Origin: Williamsia soli
GTDB lineage: Bacteria; Actinomycetota; Actinomycetes; Mycobacteriales; Mycobacteriaceae
DNA length: 64,000 nucleotides
Reading direction: 5' to 3'
NCBI RefSeq assembly: GCF_017377795.1
Contig: NZ_JAFRDR010000003.1
Coordinates: 372,001-436,000, forward strand
In this document: one piece after another, positions 59,520 through 64,000 of the stretch
How the letters are laid out: every line of letters starts with the position of its first letter
Position numbering within the stretch: position 1 is the stretch's first letter
The notes under the pieces: generated by a model
Told to the model about the DNA's origin: nothing
The model's input: the letters and a program-made list of their open reading frames with translations, nothing else
Databases searched by the model: none
Made by a program: the position numbers and the translations under genes

Positions 59520-60613
59520 CAGCTGACCGCCTCTGCGTCAGCGACTGAGCGGGCAGCCACCAACGCCGCGTGCGTCGGAGCATCGGGCACGTCGGCGGGA
59601 CGGCCTTCTGCGAAACCCGCGCGAAGATCCGGCAGAACCTCACCGAGCAGGTCGAGCTGCTCGAGGGCGGTCTTGAGCGGCAGTCCCGCGTGATCGACGA
59701 GGAACAGCTGACGCTGGTAGTCACCGAAATGCTCGCGGAAGCCCAGCGTTTTGTCGACGAACTGCTGCGGACTTCCGACGGTGAGCGGGGTCTGCTGTGT
59801 GAACTCCTCGAGCGAGGGCCCGTGTCCATACACCGGCGCGTTGTCGAAGTAGGGACGGAACTCGTCGACCGCGTCCTGGGACTTCGGCCGGATGAAGAAC
59901 TGACCACCGAGTCCGACGATCGCCTGTGCCGCCGTGCCGTGGCCGTAGTGCTCGAAGCGCTCCCGGTAGAACCCGATCAACTGCTTGTAATGTTCTGTGG
60001 GCCAGAAGATGTGGTTCGCGAAGAAGCCATCGCCGTAGTAGGCGGCCTGCTCGGCGATCTCCGGGCTGCGGATGGAACCGTGCCAGACGAACGGCGGCTC
60101 GTCGTCGAGCGGACGCGGCGTCGAGGTGAACGAGGTCAGCGGGGTACGGAACTTGCCCTGCCAGTCCACGTTCTCTTCGCGCCACAAGCGGCGCAGGAGG
60201 TGATAGTTCTCGATGGCCAGCGGAATTCCCTGACGGATGTCTTTTCCGAACCATGGATAGACCGGCCCGGTGTTACCGCGGCCCAACATCAGATCGACCC
60301 GGCCGTCGGCGAGATGCTGCAGCATCGCGAAGTCTTCTGCGATCTTGACCGGATCATTGGTGGTGATCAGCGTCGTCGACGTCGACAACTGCAGGTTCTC
60401 GGTCCGGGCAGCGATGTAGCCGAGCATCGTGGTCGGCGACGACGGGACGAATGGCTTGTTGTGATGCTCGCCGGTGGCGAATACGTCGAGGCCGATGTCC
60501 TCTGCCTTCGTGGCCAGCGCGACCATCGCTTTGATGCGCTCGTTCTCGGTCGGCTCCTGGCCGGTGGTGGGGTCGACGGTGACGTCACCGACGGTGAAGA
60601 TTCCGAATTGCAT
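59519..60613 (-). CDS. Luciferase-like FMN-dependent monooxygenase (CE1758 group)
   Basis: A 364-residue LLM-class flavoprotein. Family stretches: DVFATGEHHNKPFVPSSPTT, STSTTLITTNDPVKIAEDFA, DGRVDLMLGRGNTGPVYPWF and DGFFANHIFWPTEHYKQLI. Works with the FMN reductase encoded after it; substrate unknown. AGGAGG 8 nt before the ATG gives strong initiation. A perfect 14-bp palindrome sits 41-54 nt upstream. Confidence 0.9.
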   Translation of the reverse strand: MQFGIFTVGDVTVDPTTGQEPTENERIKAMVALATKAEDIGLDVFATGEHHNKPFVPSSPTTMLGYIAARTENLQLSTSTTLITTNDPVKIAEDFAMLQHLADGRVDLMLGRGNTGPVYPWFGKDIRQGIPLAIENYHLLRRLWREENVDWQGKFRTPLTSFTSTPRPLDDEPPFVWHGSIRSPEIAEQAAYYGDGFFANHIFWPTEHYKQLIGFYRERFEHYGHGTAAQAIVGLGGQFFIRPKSQDAVDEFRPYFDNAPVYGHGPSLEEFTQQTPLTVGSPQQFVDKTLGFREHFGDYQRQLFLVDHAGLPLKTALEQLDLLGEVLPDLRAGFAEGRPADVPDAPTHAALVAARSVADAEAVS

Positions 60614-60653
60614 GATGCCTACCTCCTAGGGTGGAAGCTACGATGACATTAAC

Positions 60654-60667
60654 CGGACCGCGGTCCG
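60654..60667. promoter_or_regulatory. Palindromic operator upstream of the luciferase-like gene
   Basis: CGGACCGCGGTCCG is a perfect 14-bp palindrome of the kind bound by TetR-family regulators, 41 nt before the luciferase-like start. No regulator gene is adjacent. Confidence 0.6.
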
Positions 60668-60700
60668 ATTTATTTCATGGACCTATCGCGCCCATGTGCT

Positions 60701-60728
60701 CCTGGGCGGTATGAAAATACCGCCCAGG
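60701..60728. promoter_or_regulatory. GGTAT-N4-ATACC operator, distal, within a 28-bp inverted repeat
   Basis: CCTGGGCGGTAT (60701-60712), GAAA, and the exact reverse complement (60717-60728). The core GGTAT-N4-ATACC (60708-60721) recurs 32 bp downstream, so this is more likely an operator than a terminator. Confidence 0.6.
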
Positions 60729-60739
60729 TCCGCTACGGT

Positions 60740-60753
60740 GGTATTTAAATACC
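60740..60753. promoter_or_regulatory. GGTAT-N4-ATACC operator, proximal
   Basis: GGTATTTAAATACC is a perfect 14-bp palindrome 30 nt before the second methionine aminopeptidase gene. It is centred 32 bp from the same core in the distal site, about three helical turns, so two dimers could bind one DNA face. Confidence 0.65.
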
Positions 60754-60783
60754 GGCCACGTCGGCCGACGGAAGGGACTGATC

Positions 60784-61575
60784 ATGCTCGAATTGAAGAC
60801 GCCCACGGAGATCGAAGCGATGCGGGTCACCGGCGCATTCATCGCCGACCTGCTCGACGACCTCACGCTCCAAGCCAAGCCCGGGGTCAACTTGCTGGAC
60901 CTCGAGCACCGCGCCCGCCGGTTGATCGACGATCGCGGCGCGCAGTCGTGCTACTGGGACTACTCACCCTCGTTCGGGCGCGGCCCGTTCCGGAACGTCA
61001 TCTGCTTATCGGTGAACGACGCGGTGCTACACGGCCTTCCGCACGATTACGTCCTTCGTGATTCCGATCTGCTGACCATGGACATCGCGGTGTCCATCAA
61101 CGGGTGGGTCGCCGACTCCGCTCGCAGCATCATCGTCGGCACCCCTCGCCCCGAGGACGAACGCCTCATCGAGGCGACCGAACGGGCATTGGTTGCCGGG
61201 ATCGCCGCGGCGAGAGCAGGCAACCGTCTGGGCGACATCTCCGCGGCCATCGGCGCGGTGGCTGCCGACTACGGATACCCGGTCAACACCGAGTTCGGCG
61301 GGCACGGGCTGGGCCGCACCATGCACGAAGATCCGCACGTCTCCAACACCGGACGCGCGGGGCGAGGCCTCAAACTCAAACCAGGGCTGACGCTCGCCCT
61401 CGAGCCGTGGCTTGCCCGCACCACCGACAAGATCGTCTACGACGAGGACGGGTGGACCATCCGCTCCGCCGACGGGTCCCGGACCGCGCACAGCGAACAC
61501 ACCATCGCAATCACCGATGGCGAACCGTTGGTGTTGACGCGGCAAACTGTGTCCACCGAATCCGTCCCCGTCTGA
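60784..61575 (+). CDS. Second type I methionine aminopeptidase-like protein
   Basis: A 263-residue MetAP with all five metal ligands: Asp100, Asp111 (TMDIAVSINGWVADSA), His174 (GGHGLG), Glu207 (LEPW) and Glu238 (HSEHT), plus His83 in VLHGLP. Segments around residues 52-70 and 180-195 differ clearly from the map in the ribosomal cluster, so it is a diverged paralogue, not a recent copy. GAAGGGA 6 nt before the ATG. Two matching operators upstream imply conditional expression. Could process special substrates or back up the main enzyme under inhibition (inference). Confidence 0.88.
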   Translation: MLELKTPTEIEAMRVTGAFIADLLDDLTLQAKPGVNLLDLEHRARRLIDDRGAQSCYWDYSPSFGRGPFRNVICLSVNDAVLHGLPHDYVLRDSDLLTMDIAVSINGWVADSARSIIVGTPRPEDERLIEATERALVAGIAAARAGNRLGDISAAIGAVAADYGYPVNTEFGGHGLGRTMHEDPHVSNTGRAGRGLKLKPGLTLALEPWLARTTDKIVYDEDGWTIRSADGSRTAHSEHTIAITDGEPLVLTRQTVSTESVPV

Positions 61576-61579
61576 GGGC

Positions 61580-61602
61580 GCCGAGGGCACAGAGCCCTCG
61601 GC
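61580..61602. terminator. Bidirectional terminator between MetAP paralogue and small secreted protein
   Basis: GCCGAGGGC (61580-61588) pairs perfectly with GCCCTCGGC (61594-61602) across a 5-nt loop, 4 nt after the stop and between convergent genes. Confidence 0.7.
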
Positions 61603-61656
61603 CGGCCCATCAGAGGCCGAAAGTGGTGTCGACGATCCACGGCGGGCGCTTGCGTG

Positions 61657-61938
61657 TCACAGCACCACGGGCACCCAGAGTCCGAAGAACCAGAAGCCCC
61701 AACCCTGTTTGCGATCGTCGAAGATCGGTGTCACCGATTGGCCACGGTAGTCGAACGTCTCGAGATCGGGCCGCTTCACCGCGCCGAGCGCAGGAGCAAC
61801 CTGCGACGTCTGGCCGACAGCTGTCCGCTCTGGCGCAGCAGCCGTACTCGCCGTCGCTGTGCCGGTCCCGATTCCCAACGCCGCCAGGCTGATTCCACCG
61901 GTGACGGCAGCTGCCGCGATAGCCTTCCTGGCCTCCAT
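61657..61938 (-). CDS. Small secreted protein with aromatic C-terminus
   Basis: A 93-residue protein with an N-terminal signal peptide (MEARKAIAAAAVTGGISLAA, cleavage near residues 42-44) and a mature part of about 50 residues. It ends in an unusual aromatic, hydrophobic stretch, QGWGFWFFGLWVPVVL. AAGGAG lies 7 nt before the ATG at 61938. No named family is assigned. The tail suggests membrane or surface association. Divergent from the acidic C39-like gene; a functional link is not established. Confidence 0.75.
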   Translation of the reverse strand: MEARKAIAAAAVTGGISLAALGIGTGTATASTAAAPERTAVGQTSQVAPALGAVKRPDLETFDYRGQSVTPIFDDRKQGWGFWFFGLWVPVVL

Positions 61939-62125
61939 CTGACCACTCCTTCGTCGACATCGGTGACATCTCAACCGACTGCGTTCAACGATAAGGATCG
62001 AAACTTACCGGCATCCTTGGTCAGCCTGTGAAGTTGCTGTCAAGGACCGGAAGTTGTCGGGAACATTTGTGCCCGCCCCTGACTCTCATCGACACCTACC
62101 CGCACACTGCAGAAGGAACATGACC

Positions 62126-63019
62126 ATGGACGCCGGCACCGATTTCGACTCGCACGACGTGATATCGGTCCCGGACGAAACCGGCCCGACCGACGAGCAG
62201 GACAACACGGCTCAGGCCGGCTGGTCGGACCTCGACGGAGTCGAGATCATCGGAGACCGTTCCGACATCTCGCTCGACGATCCTGACATCGACGACTCGT
62301 CGGCCGAGCCCGAACCAGGTCACAGCGCAGGCGACTCCGACGAATACTCCGACCACTGGTTCCTGCAGGCGGAGAACGGCACCTGCGTTCCCGCTAGTGT
62401 CGCTCAGATCGTCGCGGAGTACACCGGCGAAGACATCCAGGATGAGGAGGCGTTCGTCGAGCTGTCCCAGGAGAACGGATACTTCCTCGACGGCGAGATC
62501 AACAACGGGATGTCGATCTACGCAGCGGCAGATCTGCTGGAACAGAACGGAATACCGGCGACCGTGCAAACCGGGGAGATGGACGACCTATCCGTCGCAC
62601 TCGACGAGGGCCGCGGGGTGATGCTCTACGTCGACTCCGGAGAGTACTGGGACCCCGAGCAGGAGGCGAAGGACGAGGCCGCTGGACGCGATCAGGGCGG
62701 CGACCACTGCGTGGTGATCAGCGAGATCGACTACGAGAAAGGCGTTGTCTACCTCAGCGACCCAGGGCACCCGGACGGCGACCGCATGGAGGTTCCCCTC
62801 GACGAGTTCGAACAGGCGTGGGGCGATGCGAACAACACGATGATCGTCTGCGACGAACCCTCACCGAATACCGATACCCACGGCGCACCTGTCGACTCCG
62901 CCGATCCGCTACTCGACTCCGGCTATGACAGTGACGATCTCACCGATCTCAAAGCCGCCATCGACTGGCTCACCGAGCGCCCGTGGACGCTGCTGCCACT
63001 CGTCATCGGCGGCAACTGA
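62126..63019 (+). CDS. Acidic papain-fold (C39-like) protease or transglutaminase-like protein
   Basis: A 297-residue, strongly acidic protein. Residues ~75-245 carry a C39-like papain fold: Gln81 and Cys87 in LQAENGTCVPASVAQI, His194 in GGDHCVVI and Asp212 in YLSDPG, the full catalytic layout. The first ~75 residues are Asp/Glu/Ser-rich and disordered. No signal peptide or ABC domain is attached, unlike bacteriocin C39 exporters. ATG 62126 has AAGGA 8 nt upstream; ATG 62120 sits too close to it. The stop abuts the convergent neighbour's stop with no gap. Substrate unknown. Confidence 0.8.
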   Translation: MDAGTDFDSHDVISVPDETGPTDEQDNTAQAGWSDLDGVEIIGDRSDISLDDPDIDDSSAEPEPGHSAGDSDEYSDHWFLQAENGTCVPASVAQIVAEYTGEDIQDEEAFVELSQENGYFLDGEINNGMSIYAAADLLEQNGIPATVQTGEMDDLSVALDEGRGVMLYVDSGEYWDPEQEAKDEAAGRDQGGDHCVVISEIDYEKGVVYLSDPGHPDGDRMEVPLDEFEQAWGDANNTMIVCDEPSPNTDTHGAPVDSADPLLDSGYDSDDLTDLKAAIDWLTERPWTLLPLVIGGN

Positions 63020-64000
63020 TCACACCTGTTGACTCCGCCGCCTCGGGTGGAGCCACACATAATCCGGGTTCGGCCGCACCGGGCGCCGGCGCAGGCGGTT
63101 CAACAACGGTGACTCATCGATACGCCCCACGCAGATCTCGAGTTGTCGCATCGTCCATGCCCGTCCCGGCCGGACATCGATTTGGTAGGCCCCGAGGTAG
63201 TCGGTGATCTCTTCGCTGAACGCGGTCTTGAACTGGCCGACGCCGTGGCGCTGGTGGGACTCGTCGGTGATGGTCGCCGACGAGGGCGTGCCATCGAGGT
63301 CGTACCACTCGCATCCCTGTTCGCGGGCCCAACGCATGATCTCCCACTGCAACGCGTAGGCCGCACGGCTCCCACCGAGTCCACACTCGGTGGGGTCACC
63401 CGGCCGCTTACGCACCGAACCCGCCCCGAAGTACAACGCAGTCTTCCCGAACGTCGTCACAAACGCACCGACCACCACTTCGCCGCGATGCCGCGCCAGG
63501 AACAATTGGCCGTGACCGAACTGCTCGTAGCGCTGGAAGACGGCGGTGGTCGTCGGCAGGCTCGGTATCCGAAATCGGCCTCCGCTCGTCGCGTCGAGCA
63601 TCTCGTACAGAACTCGACAATTGTCGTCGGTGGCCGGCACGCGGTCGACGGTGACCCCCTCGTGGGCAGCGCGACGAATCGACTTCCGGGCGCGCTTCTT
63701 GAACCGGGCCTGCACATCGAATTCAGAACCTCGCAAGTCGACGAGCACCGTGCTGTCGTCGAGCCAGGTCGGGGCGCGTCTGAGCCCCGCTGCGCGAAGC
63801 GCCATCTCATCGCCCGAGTTCGCTCTGAGCTGGGTACGCAATCGCACCGCGGTGATGCCGTTTCGGGCTCCGAATGCCGCTACCTCGCGCGCGGCAGCGA
63901 TCAGGGCATGTACGTCGGCTACCGGCGGCCCGATCAGCACCCACAGACGACCGGTCACCGGAACGTTGACTTGGAAAGCGGTGACTGCGAAACCGCCCAC
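63020..64000 (-). CDS. FemX-like GNAT acyltransferase (5' end beyond window)
   Basis: About 326 residues of a FemAB/peptidoglycan-bridge-type acyltransferase. The double-GNAT layout is visible: VLVDLRGSEFDVQARFKKRA with the basic KKRARKSIRRA helix, GQLFLARHRGEVVVGAFVTT, AYALQWEIMRWAREQGCEWY and YDLDGTP, then GVGQFKTAFSEEITDYLGAY. These enzymes add amino acids from aminoacyl-tRNA to cell-wall precursors, or related acyl groups. The reading frame runs open through the right edge, so the start lies outside. The last residues are Arg/Pro-rich. Confidence 0.87.
   Translation of the reverse strand: MGGFAVTAFQVNVPVTGRLWVLIGPPVADVHALIAAAREVAAFGARNGITAVRLRTQLRANSGDEMALRAAGLRRAPTWLDDSTVLVDLRGSEFDVQARFKKRARKSIRRAAHEGVTVDRVPATDDNCRVLYEMLDATSGGRFRIPSLPTTTAVFQRYEQFGHGQLFLARHRGEVVVGAFVTTFGKTALYFGAGSVRKRPGDPTECGLGGSRAAYALQWEIMRWAREQGCEWYDLDGTPSSATITDESHQRHGVGQFKTAFSEEITDYLGAYQIDVRPGRAWTMRQLEICVGRIDESPLLNRLRRRPVRPNPDYVWLHPRRRSQQV

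Noticed and set aside
60701-60728. Strong hairpin read as an intrinsic terminator
   Set aside because: It lies upstream of a gene and far from any upstream stop in that orientation, has no T tract and shares its core with the neighbouring palindrome, so an operator is likelier.

Overview
The window is chromosomal DNA from a high-GC actinobacterium of the Mycobacteriales, most like Gordonia. The signs are a mycobacterial-type spc ribosomal region, LpqH- and MTB12-type lipoproteins, an antigen-85-like esterase, an F420-type LLM oxidoreductase and a 13E12-type DUF222/HNH gene. The genus is inferred from these gene types; no search was run.

Ribosomal backbone, all on the minus strand: rplN-rplX-rplE-rpsN at 25.9-24.4 kb; rpsH-rplF-rplR-rpsE-rpmD-rplO-secY-adk-map at 20.2-14.6 kb; infA-rpmJ-rpsM at 0.9 kb to the left edge. 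Genes on the opposite strand split this normally contiguous order. The first two blocks have almost identical promoters (TTGGyy, 17 nt, TACACT). The rplE-side intrusion (20.5-24.3 kb) holds an integral-membrane alpha/beta hydrolase, a TerD-AIM24 fusion and a frameshifted DUF4262 relic.

The map-infA intrusion (1.2-14.5 kb) holds a complete L-rhamnose operon: mutarotase, MFS transporter, isomerase, bifunctional aldolase/dehydrogenase, kinase, L-lactate dehydrogenase and LacI regulator. It should convert rhamnose to DHAP and pyruvate. There is one palindromic operator at the promoter and a second inside the isomerase gene. A molybdopterin oxidoreductase, an F420-type LLM protein, a lipoprotein and dtd follow.

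26-34 kb: a GTGA-coupled response regulator / histidine kinase / degenerate kinase-like membrane protein set with a small LuxR-type HTH gene downstream; then an MTB12-like lipoprotein, a DUF4190 protein, a VOC protein, an SDR, an antigen-85-like esterase and a TetR regulator.

34.1-50.1 kb: one overlapping operon with a 4617-residue NRPS (four C-A-T modules plus TE; module 1 predicted to load Ser), an MbtH-like protein and a DrrA/DrrB-type exporter. It should make and export a Ser-initiated, probably N-capped tetrapeptide.

50.2-58.1 kb: two coupled unrecognised genes, a small opposite-strand gene, a DUF222/HNH gene, a 21-nt tandem repeat, and an overlapping TPR-CHAT protease pair. This may be an accessory signalling or defence locus split by the HNH gene.

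58.2-64 kb: an LpqH-like lipoprotein, an FMN reductase/luciferase-like pair, a second methionine aminopeptidase behind an unusually palindrome-rich control region, a small secreted protein, an acidic C39-like papain-fold protein and a truncated FemX-like acyltransferase.

The most unusual non-coding signal is a 65-bp palindromic element with the same 25-15-25 layout and a conserved loop. It occurs twice, each time between convergent genes. No tRNA, rRNA or CRISPR array was seen.
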